Source of the DNA: Streptomyces marianii
GTDB lineage: Bacteria > Actinomycetota > Actinomycetes > Streptomycetales > Streptomycetaceae
Assembly (NCBI RefSeq): GCF_005795905.1
Contig: NZ_VAWE01000001.1
Span: forward strand, 682,001 to 746,000
Direction of reading: 5' to 3'
Length of the DNA stretch: 64,000 bases
A program made the position numbers and the translations under genes. The first letter of the stretch is position 1. Each line of letters opens with the position of its first letter. Of this stretch, positions 1 to 7,755 are shown piece after piece. Under the pieces are notes generated by a model. The model was not told the DNA's origin. It saw only the letters and a program-made list of their open reading frames with translations, and made no database searches.

Positions 1-1
1 G

Positions 2-787
2 GCCGTGGTCCACCCGGGCGGGACCGTGGACTTCCCCCGGCTGCCGGTGTCCCCGCCGCTGGGCCTCGGGGCCGGGCTGCCCGGCGAGAGCGCCGAACTG
101 ACGGTGCCCGAGGGGTCCCGGCTGGTGCTCTTCACCGACGGGCTGATCGAGGACCGGGAACGTGACCTGGACGTCGGCCTGGCCGCGCTGCGCGAAGCGC
201 TGGCCGGGCCAGGCCGGTCCCCGGAGGCCACTTGCGCCGCGGTCGTCGACGCGCTGGTCCCCGACCGGCCCAGGGACGACATCGCGCTGCTGGTGGCCCG
301 TACCCACCGGCTCGACCCGACCCGGATCGCCGACTGGCAGGTACCCCGCGACCCGGCGGCGGTCGGCCCCGTGCGCGCAGCATGCGTCCGCCGGATCCGG
401 GAATGGGGCCTCGGGCAGATCGACTTCGCCGCCGAACTGGTACTCAGCGAGCTCATCACCAACGCGATCCACTACGGCTCCGAACCCGTCACCGTCCGGC
501 TCGTCCGCGACCGGGTCCTGATCTGCGAGGTCTCCGACGGCAGCAGCACCTCACCACGCCTGCGGCGGGCCGCGGTCACCGACGAGGGCGGCCGCGGGCT
601 CTTCCTGGTGGCCCGGTTCACCGAACGCTGGGGCACCCGCTACACGCCGACCGGCAAGGTCATCTGGGCCGAACTCTCGCCTCACGGCGGCCCCGGCCCG
701 TCGATGGAGGGACTGGCCGAGATCCTGCTCGACGAGGAGGGGCCGCTTTCCGGGGAGGACCGGGAGCAGGACGGCACGGCGCCGTGA
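2..787 (+). CDS. SpoIIE/PP2C phosphatase with C-terminal HATPase_c domain (5' truncated by window)
   Basis: This is the C-terminal part of a partner-switching signalling protein; its start lies left of the window. Numbering from the in-frame GTG at 5, the end of a PP2C (SpoIIE) domain is visible, with FTDG at residues 43-46 and the metal-binding DD of DDIALL at 91-96. An RsbW-like ATPase domain follows, with N-box SELITNAIHYG (148-158) and G-box DEGGRGL (193-199). Such proteins dephosphorylate an anti-anti-sigma STAS protein and/or phosphorylate it through the kinase domain. It is closely similar, block for block, to the last 240 residues of the symporter fusion at 25072-28653, so the two are paralogues. 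The last 30 residues are acidic and not conserved between them. The upstream sensor domains are unknown. Confidence 0.88.
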   Translation, partial: AVVHPGGTVDFPRLPVSPPLGLGAGLPGESAELTVPEGSRLVLFTDGLIEDRERDLDVGLAALREALAGPGRSPEATCAAVVDALVPDRPRDDIALLVARTHRLDPTRIADWQVPRDPAAVGPVRAACVRRIREWGLGQIDFAAELVLSELITNAIHYGSEPVTVRLVRDRVLICEVSDGSSTSPRLRRAAVTDEGGRGLFLVARFTERWGTRYTPTGKVIWAELSPHGGPGPSMEGLAEILLDEEGPLSGEDREQDGTAP

Positions 788-829
788 GGGGCGTCCCGCC
801 GATGCCGTACGACCGCTCGCCGGTCTGCT

Positions 830-927
830 CGTCCCCACTCGTACGTCCCCGCTCGTATGTCCCCGCTCGTACGTCCCCACCCGTACGTCCCCGCTCGTAT
901 GTCCCCGTTCGTACGTTCCCGACCCTC
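830..927. repeat. Seven 14-bp tandem repeats
   Basis: Seven head-to-tail copies of a 14-bp unit close to CGTCCCCGCTCGTA lie in the spacer between the phosphatase stop (787) and the GTG start of the binding protein (944). Most copies differ from the consensus at one or two bases and the last is degenerate. Unit junctions form CGTACG or CGTATG, so short palindromes recur every 14 bp. It ends about 17 bp before the downstream start codon. It may be a replication-slippage product or a regulator array; nothing else shows which. Confidence 0.8.
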
Positions 928-943
928 GCGTCCTGGAGCAATC

Positions 944-2080
944 GTGACCGTACCCCGTGTCCGAACAGCGGCCACCGCGGCCTGCCTCACCCTCGCGCTG
1001 CTGGTCGGTTGCACCGAGACGTCGAAGACCGCGCCCGTCGAGCCGTCGGCCGCCACCTCCGCGCAGGAGGCGGGAGGCATGAGCAGGCTGATCGCCGCGG
1101 CGAAGAAGGAGGGTGCGCTGAACGCGATCGCGCTTCCGCGCGACTGGGCCAACTACGGCGGACTGATCGACGGCTTCGAGAAGACGTACGGGATCAAGGT
1201 CACGGTCGATGATCCCCAGGGCTCCAGTCAGGACGAGATCGACGCCCTCAGGAGCAGCGGGAAGCGCGCCAACGCCCCCGACGTCGTCGACGTGGGCGAC
1301 ACGTTCGCCCGGTCGGCGGTCCGCCAGAACCTGCTCGCGCCGTACCGGGTGGCCGCGTACGACTCGGTACCGGACAACCAGAAGGACGGCGAAGAGGGCC
1401 GCTGGACCAACAACTACGGCGGATACATCTCCATCGGCTGCGACGCCGCCCGCGTCGGCCCCTGCCCCCGGACCTTCGCCGATCTGCTGGAACCCCGGTA
1501 CAAGGGGATGGTCTCGCTCGACGGCGACCCCACCCGTTCCAACACCGCCTTCGCGGGGGTCTACGCCGCCGCCCTCGCGAACGGAGGGTCGTTCGACGAC
1601 ATCACTCCCGGCCTGGAGTTCTTCGCCGAACTCCACGATCGCGGCAACTTCAACCCGGTCGAGTCCACCTCGGCCGCGGTCGAGACGGGGAGGACCCCCA
1701 TCAGCATCGACTGGGACTACGTCAACCTCGACTACGCGGACCGGTTCCGCGGCAAGGGCGTGGACTGGCAGGTCGCGATCCCCTTCGATGGCAGCTTCGC
1801 CCAGTACTACGCCCTGGCCGTCAACAGGAACGCCCCCCACCCGGCGGCCGCCCGCCTGTGGCAGGAGTACCTCTTCGGCACGACGGGCCAGAACCTCCGG
1901 CTCAAGGGCTACGCACGTCCGGTCCTGATGGAGACCATGCGCGAGGACGGCACCCTCGACGAGGCCGCAGCCGCGAGGCTGCCGACGGTTGAGGGCGAGC
2001 CCCGGTTCCCCACGGACGTACAACTGCAGAAGGCGAGGCTGACGGTCGACCGGGGCTGGGCGAAGGCCGTGGGAGGCTGA
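944..2080 (+). CDS. Extracellular solute-binding lipoprotein (ABC type, orphan)
   Basis: A 378-residue secreted binding protein. The GTG at 944 is chosen because it is preceded by CTGGAG and opens a lipoprotein signal peptide ending in the lipobox LLVGC; the longer frame from 857 would translate the 14-bp repeat. The mature part has the fold pattern of family 1 / iron-spermidine-type binding proteins, including a DVVDVGD segment, an NNYGGYISIGCD segment and a late TPISIDWDYV segment. Such proteins capture a small solute outside the membrane and deliver it to an ABC permease, but no permease or ATPase gene adjoins, so the ligand cannot be guessed. It may use a permease elsewhere or act as a sensor. 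It follows the phosphatase gene in the same direction. Confidence 0.85.
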   Translation: MTVPRVRTAATAACLTLALLVGCTETSKTAPVEPSAATSAQEAGGMSRLIAAAKKEGALNAIALPRDWANYGGLIDGFEKTYGIKVTVDDPQGSSQDEIDALRSSGKRANAPDVVDVGDTFARSAVRQNLLAPYRVAAYDSVPDNQKDGEEGRWTNNYGGYISIGCDAARVGPCPRTFADLLEPRYKGMVSLDGDPTRSNTAFAGVYAAALANGGSFDDITPGLEFFAELHDRGNFNPVESTSAAVETGRTPISIDWDYVNLDYADRFRGKGVDWQVAIPFDGSFAQYYALAVNRNAPHPAAARLWQEYLFGTTGQNLRLKGYARPVLMETMREDGTLDEAAAARLPTVEGEPRFPTDVQLQKARLTVDRGWAKAVGG

Positions 2081-2216
2081 CCGCGATGCGTACGACCTCC
2101 GGGCGGGGCCCGTACGGCCTTCACTCGAGCGCTTCGTCCGGCCGGGGCGGGCTTCGGCGGCACGGCTCGATGGGCCTCGGCAGGCGGCGTGCGGCGACGA
2201 CCCGGGCGGCCGCCCC

Positions 2217-2588
2217 TCACTCCACGATCGTCGCGACCGCGTCGAGCCCGGCGTGGCGCAGCGTCCGCCGGACCGTGCGCCGCGCCCCGCGGATGGTCAG
2301 CTCCGCGGGCTTCGCGCGAAGGCCGGCCGCCCGAAGGAGCGCGTACGCGCACGCGAGGTCGAGGTGGGTGACCTCGCTCATGTCCACGACCCACTCGGCG
2401 GCCTCGGCCAGTGGGCGCGCGTCAAGGCGTTCTTCCAGTTCGCGCAGGGTCGCGGCCCCGATATCCCCGGTCAGGACCACCTCTGCGCGCAGACCGTCGG
2501 CCGTCGACACCGTGATGATCGGTCGGGCCGACGGGGTGATGTCCTCGGCTGCCACGGTGAACTCCTTCACGGCCGACGGTACTCGCAT
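2217..2588 (-). CDS. STAS-domain protein, anti-anti-sigma factor-like
   Basis: A 123-residue single-domain STAS protein. The ATG at 2588 has GGAAGGG just upstream and is preferred to longer in-frame starts. The core reads as a STAS sheet: VVLTGDIGAATLRELEERL, then VVDMSEVTHLDLACAYALLRA. The usual phosphorylatable segment D-S-[ST]-G-[LVI] is replaced here by HLDLACAYAL, so the normal serine phosphosite appears to be missing. STAS proteins bind anti-sigma kinases and free a sigma factor; without the serine this one might be constitutively active or bind something else. It lies close to the phosphatase/kinase gene at the left edge, a common grouping, but no link between them is proven. Confidence 0.75.
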   Translation of the reverse strand: MRVPSAVKEFTVAAEDITPSARPIITVSTADGLRAEVVLTGDIGAATLRELEERLDARPLAEAAEWVVDMSEVTHLDLACAYALLRAAGLRAKPAELTIRGARRTVRRTLRHAGLDAVATIVE

Positions 2589-2785
2589 TGCCCTTCCATC
2601 GTCACGCCGGCTGCCGGGGCCGGTCCGCGTGCGGGCCCGGACCGGCCCCGAGTTCAGCCGACGGGCGTAGTGGCGGCCGTCCCCCGTCACCGGTGGACCT
2701 CCGGGGCTTGGGAAGGCCGGACAGCCGGACCTCAGCGGGCGCTCGGACCGGCAGTGCGCGGGCGCTCACGTCGGGCGGTCGTGTG

Positions 2786-2960
2786 TCACATCCGCTCCGG
2801 CGCCGAGACCCCGAGCAACCGCAGGCCGTTGCGCAGCACCACTCTCACCGCGTCGGTCAGCCACAACCGGGCCCTGGTCCGGTCGTCCGGGGCCCCCGGC
2901 CCTCGGCAGGACACGGCAGGCGCAGTAGAAGCGGTGGAACGTGCCGGCCGGCTGCTCCAG
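2786..2960 (-). pseudogene. Arginyl-tRNA synthetase C-terminal scrap (frameshifted)
   Basis: The minus strand reads the anticodon-binding C-terminus of ArgS in two frames: GTFHRFYCACRVL in one, then ARLWLTDAVRVVLRNGLRL with the terminal LLGVSAPERM and a stop in the next. This matches the end of actinobacterial ArgS, where a helix with HRFY..CRVL is followed by ARLWL and a final SAPERM. Only about 58 codons remain and one frameshift separates the halves, so it cannot encode a synthetase. It abuts the broken MFS gene directly. It is probably the scar of a recombination that brought in an argS end from another copy. Confidence 0.75.
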
Positions 2961-3606
2961 CGCCGATGAGGTCGATCCGCTTGGCGTTCGGGTCCCGGGT
3001 CTCCGGCACCAACACGAGCATGCCGATGACGGCGATGATGATGACGGGAATGCCAATGAGGAGGATCGAGCCCCACCAGAAGTTGTTCAGCAGCCATCCG
3101 CCGGCCAGCGGGCCGAGTGGCAGCCCGAGGGCGAAACCGGCGGTGGCGATCGCCATGGCTTTGGAGCGCTCCTCCTTCGGGAACATCAACGGCACGATCG
3201 ACAGCGCGAGCGGGGTGATCGCGGCGGCGCCGGCGCCCATGACGATGCGGGCGATGATCAGGCCGTCAGGGCTGTCGACTCTCAGGACCATCAGGGAGCC
3301 GACACCGAACAGCAGCAGCCCGCCGATCAGGACGAGTCGTCGGCCGATGCGGTCGCCGAGTACACCGAGCGGCAGCAGCAGACCGGCGAACGGGAGGGTG
3401 TAGCCGTCCGTGAACCACTGCAACTCAGTGGTGGTCGCCTCGAGTTCGGTGGCCAGTGTCGGCAGGGCGACGGTCAGGATCGTTGCGTCCAGGCCGACGA
3501 TCATCAAGCCGAAGACGGGCGCGACCAGGGCTAACCAGCGATTGCGTACCAGCCCGCTGTTCCCGGATGACGATGGATCAGTTGCGGTGGTACCGGGCAT
3601 CGCCAT
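2959..3606 (-). pseudogene. MFS drug exporter, N-terminal half only (EmrB/QacA, DHA2 type)
   Basis: About 216 residues of a 14-TM drug:proton antiporter survive: the first TM pair with GLDATILTVALPTLA, motif A as GVLGDRIGRR, and motif C-like AGPLGPLAGGW segments through TM6, ending at PETRDPNAKRIDLIGA. In intact relatives this last stretch starts the loop before TM7, and more than 250 residues should follow. Here the sequence switches at about 2960 into an argS fragment, and the frame ends at 2857. The start at 3606 (MAMPG) is plausible. The product would be a six-helix half transporter and is most likely non-functional. Confidence 0.8.
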
Positions 3607-3833
3607 GGATGCTCCTCAGCAGGCGCAAGAGAAGAAGAATGAGTGCCGGGCCGTCGACCCGGGTTGGAAAGGAGCCACTGATCGGCACGATCTGACGTGG
3701 CCCGAGGCGCGTACGGGCGCGCTGCGTAGCCCCCTGAGCTGTTCGTGTCGCTCAGGGAGCCGATGAACCATCCCCCTTGTGAAGTTGCTTGGGCCAAATG
3801 CCCCGGCTGCCTGCGAGAGGCAGCGCTGTCAGG

Positions 3834-4559
3834 TCAGTTGCAGCAGGCACACCCCGGTGCGCAGCCGCAGGCGTCCTGGTCGTCGGCCGGCTCGGTACCG
3901 GCCTTCAGCGTGCTCAGACCACTCGGTGCGCAGCAGCCGTCGCCCCGCCATGCCTCCCGGCCTTCCTTGACCGCGATTGCTGCTATCACCAGCGCGGCGA
4001 TCGGGTCCGCCCACGACCAGCCGAGGGTGGCGTTGGCGAGCAGGCCCACCAGGAGCACCGCCGACAGATAGGTGCACAGCAGCGTCTGCTTGGAGTCCGC
4101 AACCGCCGAGGCCGACCCGAGCTCCCGGCCCGTTCTCCGCTGCGCGGCGGACAGGAACGGCATGATCGCCAGCGAAAGGGCCGCCAGCACGATGCCGGGG
4201 ATCGACGACTCCGCCTCGCCGCTGCCCACCAGGGCGCGGATCGAATCCACGGCCACGAAGGTCGCGAGCGCGAAGAACGACACCGCGATGATCCGCAGAG
4301 CCTGCTTCTCCCGCGCTTCGCGCACAGCGTGCTCGCGGGCCGAGAACTGCCAGGCCACCGCAGCTGCCGACGAGACCTCAATGATCGAGTCGAGACCGAA
4401 ACCCACCAGAGCGGACGACGACGCGATCGTTCCCGCGGTGAGGGCGACGACCGCCTCGATCACGTTGTAGGCGATGGTGGCCGCAACCAGCAGTCGTATG
4501 CGCCGGGCCAGGACCTCGCGGCGTGCGGGGGCCGGGCCGAGAGATACCTCTGCGGCCAT
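3834..4559 (-). CDS. Cation diffusion facilitator-type metal exporter with Cys-rich tail
   Basis: A 241-residue inner-membrane transporter of the CDF/cation-efflux group. GFGLDSIIE (residues 53-61) and ADSKQT (154-159) are the paired Asp-containing motifs of the transport site, and about six hydrophobic helices are visible. The C-terminus ends with a Cys-rich run, CGCAPGCACC (231-240), with another CC at 209-210; these could bind soft metals such as cadmium, lead or zinc. The ATG at 4559 overlaps the stop of the upstream CmtR-like gene by one base, so the pair is an operon and translation is probably coupled. The likely role is efflux of the metal sensed by that regulator. The usual CDF cytoplasmic domain is short or absent. 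Confidence 0.85.
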   Translation of the reverse strand: MAAEVSLGPAPARREVLARRIRLLVAATIAYNVIEAVVALTAGTIASSSALVGFGLDSIIEVSSAAAVAWQFSAREHAVREAREKQALRIIAVSFFALATFVAVDSIRALVGSGEAESSIPGIVLAALSLAIMPFLSAAQRRTGRELGSASAVADSKQTLLCTYLSAVLLVGLLANATLGWSWADPIAALVIAAIAVKEGREAWRGDGCCAPSGLSTLKAGTEPADDQDACGCAPGCACCN

Positions 4560-4894
4560 TAGCAGCAGCCCTTCTCCTCGGTATCCGGGCAGGTACTGTC
4601 CTCGGCGACGGCCACAACGGCCTGGCGAAGGTCGTCCAGCGCATGCCCCAGGCGGGGGTCGGCGAGCTCATAGCGAGTGCGGCGGCCCTCGGGCACAGCC
4701 ACGACCAACCCGCAGTCGCGCAGACACGCCAGATGGTTCGACAGGCGCGTACGAGAGATGCCGATGGCATCGGCCAAGTCGGACGGATATGCGGGAGCCG
4801 CACGCAGGGCGAGCAGCAGCCGGCAGCGGATCGGGTCGGCGAGGGCACGGCCGAACCGTGCCAGCACCTCGATGTCTTGCGCGAGATTCAGCAC
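4559..4894 (-). CDS. cmtR: ArsR/SmtB-family metal sensor, CmtR type
   Basis: A 111-residue winged-helix repressor. The GTG at 4894 was chosen because the protein then lines up with Mycobacterium tuberculosis CmtR from its first residues (ARFGRALADPIRCRLLLAL). Cysteines fall at positions 57 and 61 in the recognition helix (HLACLRDCGLVV) and 102 in the tail, the same numbering as the Cd/Pb ligands C57, C61 and C102 reported for CmtR. A further CC ends the protein. Metal binding is expected to release it from DNA and induce the downstream exporter, whose start it overlaps. A perfect 14-bp palindrome sits 20 bp upstream of the start and is a candidate operator. The symbol is by homology only. Confidence 0.8.
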   Translation of the reverse strand: MLNLAQDIEVLARFGRALADPIRCRLLLALRAAPAYPSDLADAIGISRTRLSNHLACLRDCGLVVAVPEGRRTRYELADPRLGHALDDLRQAVVAVAEDSTCPDTEEKGCC

Positions 4895-4914
4895 ACCAAA
4901 GACGATACACAGGA

Positions 4915-4928
4915 CCCTGAATTCAGGG
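4915..4928. promoter_or_regulatory. Perfect palindrome, candidate CmtR-like operator
   Basis: CCCTGAATTCAGGG is a perfect 14-bp inverted repeat centred 27 bp upstream of the GTG start of the metal sensor. Its place in the promoter region of an autoregulated ArsR-family gene makes it a reasonable operator candidate. It does not obviously match the published M. tuberculosis CmtR site, so this is inference from position and symmetry. Confidence 0.45.
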
Positions 4929-5158
4929 AAGTATGGATAGTGTGGTGAAAGGCGCCGCCTCCGGCCCCAACAGGTGAGCGAGTACAGCGCAGGCGTGTGA
5001 CTGGTCAGTGCTCGTGCGGTTCGCGGCGGTGGACTGGGCCGTGCCGGAGTCGAGCCGGGCTGAGGCGTCTCAAGTCCCCTGCACACCGAGCGGTTGCCCG
5101 GCCGGCCAACTCTGAAGCAGATATTGCGAAGTTTATGCTTCACATCTACGCTGCGTGC

Positions 5159-5752
5159 ATGCGACCGAAGCACAAGCCTGAGCAGATCACCGACCTGTCA
5201 CGGTTGAGGGCGTTCATGAACCCGCTGCGGATGCAGCTGTACCGGCTGCTGTACGCCGCGGGCACCGCGACCGCCTCTCAGCTCGCCGAGCATGTCGACG
5301 AGACGCCTTCGCTGGTCAGTTACCACCTGCGCAAACTGGCCGAGCACGGCTTCGTGGCCCAGACGAGCGGTGAGAGCACCGACGGACGCGAGCGTTGGTG
5401 GAAGGTGGCGTCCGAGGAGGGCTGGGGCTTTCGCGACTCGGACTTCGCAGACACTCCGGAGGGCGCCGCCGCCGTCGGCGCGGTGACCCGAGGGATCTTC
5501 GATACCCGCGTCGCCCAGTACCGCGCGTATCTCGACCAGAAGTCCGCCTGGGGGAAGACGTGGACTGACGCGGCCTTCAGCTCAGAGTGGCTGCTCGACC
5601 TCACCCCCGCCGAACTCGACGAGATGAACGACGAGCTTGAGGCGTTGGCCCGGCGCTGGCGGGAGCGCGGCAAGGCCGCCAAGACTGCCGGCGACACCGA
5701 GGACCGCGAGCACGTCTCCGTGCACCTCTACGGCTTCCCCTTCCGGCCCTGA
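5159..5752 (+). CDS. ArsR-type winged-helix transcriptional regulator
   Basis: A 197-residue regulator. The N-terminal HTH lies in about residues 10-85: LSRLRAFMNPLRMQLYRLL, then TASQLAEHVDETPSLVSYHLRKLAEHGFV, typical of HTH_20/ArsR-like proteins. The C-terminal two thirds is a helical effector or dimer domain (WLLDLTPAELDEMNDELEAL). ATG 5159 is taken as the start; ATG 5135, with GAAG upstream, is an alternative. The gene lies 33 bp before an MFS exporter in the same direction, so it probably controls that transporter. Just upstream, TGAAGC and GCTTCA form an 18-bp-spaced inverted repeat that may be its operator. Confidence 0.8.
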   Translation: MRPKHKPEQITDLSRLRAFMNPLRMQLYRLLYAAGTATASQLAEHVDETPSLVSYHLRKLAEHGFVAQTSGESTDGRERWWKVASEEGWGFRDSDFADTPEGAAAVGAVTRGIFDTRVAQYRAYLDQKSAWGKTWTDAAFSSEWLLDLTPAELDEMNDELEALARRWRERGKAAKTAGDTEDREHVSVHLYGFPFRP

Positions 5753-5785
5753 CCCGGCCCATATCCCCACTTACCGGAGCCTGCC

Positions 5786-7057
5786 ATGGCCACCTCAGAG
5801 ACAATCCTGCCCGAACGCGCCACCACACCGGCCCACAGGGACGGCAACGTGCTGCGATGGCTCGCCGCGTACACCACCTCCCTCATCGGCGACAGCGTGT
5901 ACTTCGTCGCCCTGGGCTGGTCCGCACAGAAGGTCGCCGGACCTACCGAAGTCGGCCTCGTCATGGCTTCGGGGGCGCTACCACGGGCGTTACTCATGCT
6001 CGGCGGGGGTGTGGTGGCCGACCGGTTCGACCCCCGTCGGGTAATCCTCGGCAGTGACGCGCTGCGCTGCCTCCTGATCCTGACGGCCGCCGCGGCCGTC
6101 GCGCTGACGGCACCGGCCGTGTGGATCCTGATCACCGTGGCGCTCGTCTTCGGTGCCGTGGACGCACTGTTCGTGCCGGCTGTCGGCGCCCTCCCGCCGC
6201 TCATCACCAGCCCTGACCAACTGGCCCGGGTCACCGGCATGCGCTCGCTGTCGATGCGCCTCAGCCAGATCGCGGGCCCGCCGATCGGCGGCTTGGCCAT
6301 GGGACTCGGTGGACCTGCCGCCGCGTTCACCGCGGCCGGCCTGTTCATCGCCCTGTCCCTGCCACTTCTGCTGACGACACGGATACGGTCACTCGGGGCA
6401 CGCAAGGCCGAGAAGCCGGAGCCCGGCACCGCGCGGCAGGACCTGCTCGACGGTCTGCGCTACATCCGCCGCCACCGGCTCATCGGCCCGCTCGTCGCCG
6501 TCGGCGCCATCTGCGAACTCGGGCTCGTCAGCACCCTCAACGTCGGCATGGTACTCCTCAACGCCGAACGCGGCTGGGGCCCTTCCGGCTACGGCTGGAT
6601 CGTCAGCAGCTTCAGTGCAGGAGCTGCGGCCAGCGCCGCACTGCTCGCCATCGCCGGTCGGCTGCCCCGTGCCGGCCTGATGCTGGCCGGGACACTGCTC
6701 GTGGGCTGCGCGGGCGCAGCAGCCATCGCACTGGTGCCCACGCTCTGGCTCGCCGCGGTGCTGGCCGCGGTCATCGGGCTGACTGCGGGGGTCTTCGGCA
6801 GTCTGGACCACGCCCTCATACAGACCGCGGCGGACCCGGCCTATCTCGGCCGGGTCACCTCCGTCGTCATGCTCACCATGGTCGGTCTCGCGCCCCTCAG
6901 CTACCCGGTGGTCGGCGCTGCCATCGGAGTCTGGGGATCCGCTTCGGTATTCGTCGGCTGCGGCATCTTCGCCAGCCTGGGCGTCATCATCGCCCTGGCA
7001 TCCGGCGCGGTGCGGCACGCCGAACTCCCCCGGCAGCGGCCAGGCGTGACCGCCTGA
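5786..7057 (+). CDS. MFS transporter (MFS_3 / EntS-like exporter)
   Basis: A 423-residue, 12-TM major facilitator protein. Motif A-like GGGVVADRFDPRRVI lies near residue 75, and the charged central loop (ARKAEKPEPGTARQDLLDGLRYI) separates two six-helix halves, as in MFS_3 proteins such as EntS and macrolide exporters. The ATG follows GGAGCC and stands 33 bp after the regulator stop. Role: proton-driven export of a small molecule, possibly a drug or siderophore; the substrate is unknown. Its stop is about 10 bp from the end of the Tn3 transposase scrap, so an insertion landed immediately downstream. Confidence 0.85.
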   Translation: MATSETILPERATTPAHRDGNVLRWLAAYTTSLIGDSVYFVALGWSAQKVAGPTEVGLVMASGALPRALLMLGGGVVADRFDPRRVILGSDALRCLLILTAAAAVALTAPAVWILITVALVFGAVDALFVPAVGALPPLITSPDQLARVTGMRSLSMRLSQIAGPPIGGLAMGLGGPAAAFTAAGLFIALSLPLLLTTRIRSLGARKAEKPEPGTARQDLLDGLRYIRRHRLIGPLVAVGAICELGLVSTLNVGMVLLNAERGWGPSGYGWIVSSFSAGAAASAALLAIAGRLPRAGLMLAGTLLVGCAGAAAIALVPTLWLAAVLAAVIGLTAGVFGSLDHALIQTAADPAYLGRVTSVVMLTMVGLAPLSYPVVGAAIGVWGSASVFVGCGIFASLGVIIALASGAVRHAELPRQRPGVTA

Positions 7058-7059
7058 AC

Positions 7060-7358
7060 AGCCCAACCCCAGCGGTCGATGTGCCACACCTTCTGGTCCG
7101 GCAGACCGTTCGTTGCGGCGCGTACGCGAACCCGGCCAGGGTGAGCAGGCCGAAGACGACGCCGCTGTACGAGGCAGTGTCCGTGACGATCGTCTCCGGG
7201 CGCTCGCCGCCGTCCCGGTCGTAGAGGGCATCCAGCACATACGGCGAGTCCCGCGGGGTGTCGGCCACCACCTTCCCACCCGGTCCCGCCGCCTGGTCGT
7301 TGATCATGTTCAGCGCGTACGCGGCGGCTTGCGCCTCCGTCAGAAACTCGACCGGCAC
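7060..7358 (-). pseudogene. Tn3-family transposase, internal-deletion and frameshift remnant
   Basis: A GTG at 7358, preceded by GGAGG, opens with VPVEFLTEAQAAAYA, the usual N-terminus of actinobacterial Tn3-type TnpA (DUF4158 segment). After only about 15 residues it passes straight into the catalytic DDE region: MINDQAAGPGGKVVADTPRDS, then GGERPETIVTDTASYSGVVFGLL, carrying the second catalytic Asp. A frameshift follows near 7115, after which the next frame reads LPDQKVWHIDRWG. An intact TnpA is about 1000 residues, so over 600 codons are missing between the two parts and the C-terminus is gone. It is non-functional. Confidence 0.75.
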
Positions 7359-7755
7359 CCGGACCTCCACACAGCCAATGATCAACACGGCTGTCGAAGG
7401 TTCCGCCCTTACAGAAGTCCAGGTCAGCCCTCTCGGACGCGCGAAGGGCTCAGCGCCGGTCTTCGTTCCGAAGTTCCTCAACCCCCGAGAGGTCCGTGGG
7501 TTCAGGGAAAGTGAAGGTTGTTCACCGCGAACCCACGGGTGGATCTCCTGATTCCGGCGGTTGGGCCCGCGGGTTCGTGGTCAACCCGCTGGGCCGGACT
7601 CGGGGTGTGACCGAGATACGCGCCAAAGGGGCAACGGGATGCTCTTGAAGTCCTGAGCGCCGGGCCCGTCCCGTATTTGAGAGGACACCGGTGCTGTTCC
7701 GCCAGCGGCAGAACACCGGCCGGACCGGGCTCGACGATCACTACAGTCCAGTCGC

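Noticed and set aside
830..927. CRISPR array
   Set aside because: Units are contiguous 14-mers with no spacers, and no cas genes are near. The same holds for the 15-bp array at 19529 and the 45-bp coding repeats at 54400.
7440..7560. Terminal inverted repeat of the Tn3 remnant
   Set aside because: GAAGTTCCTCAACCC... and following sequence looked end-like, but no matching repeat was found on the other side.
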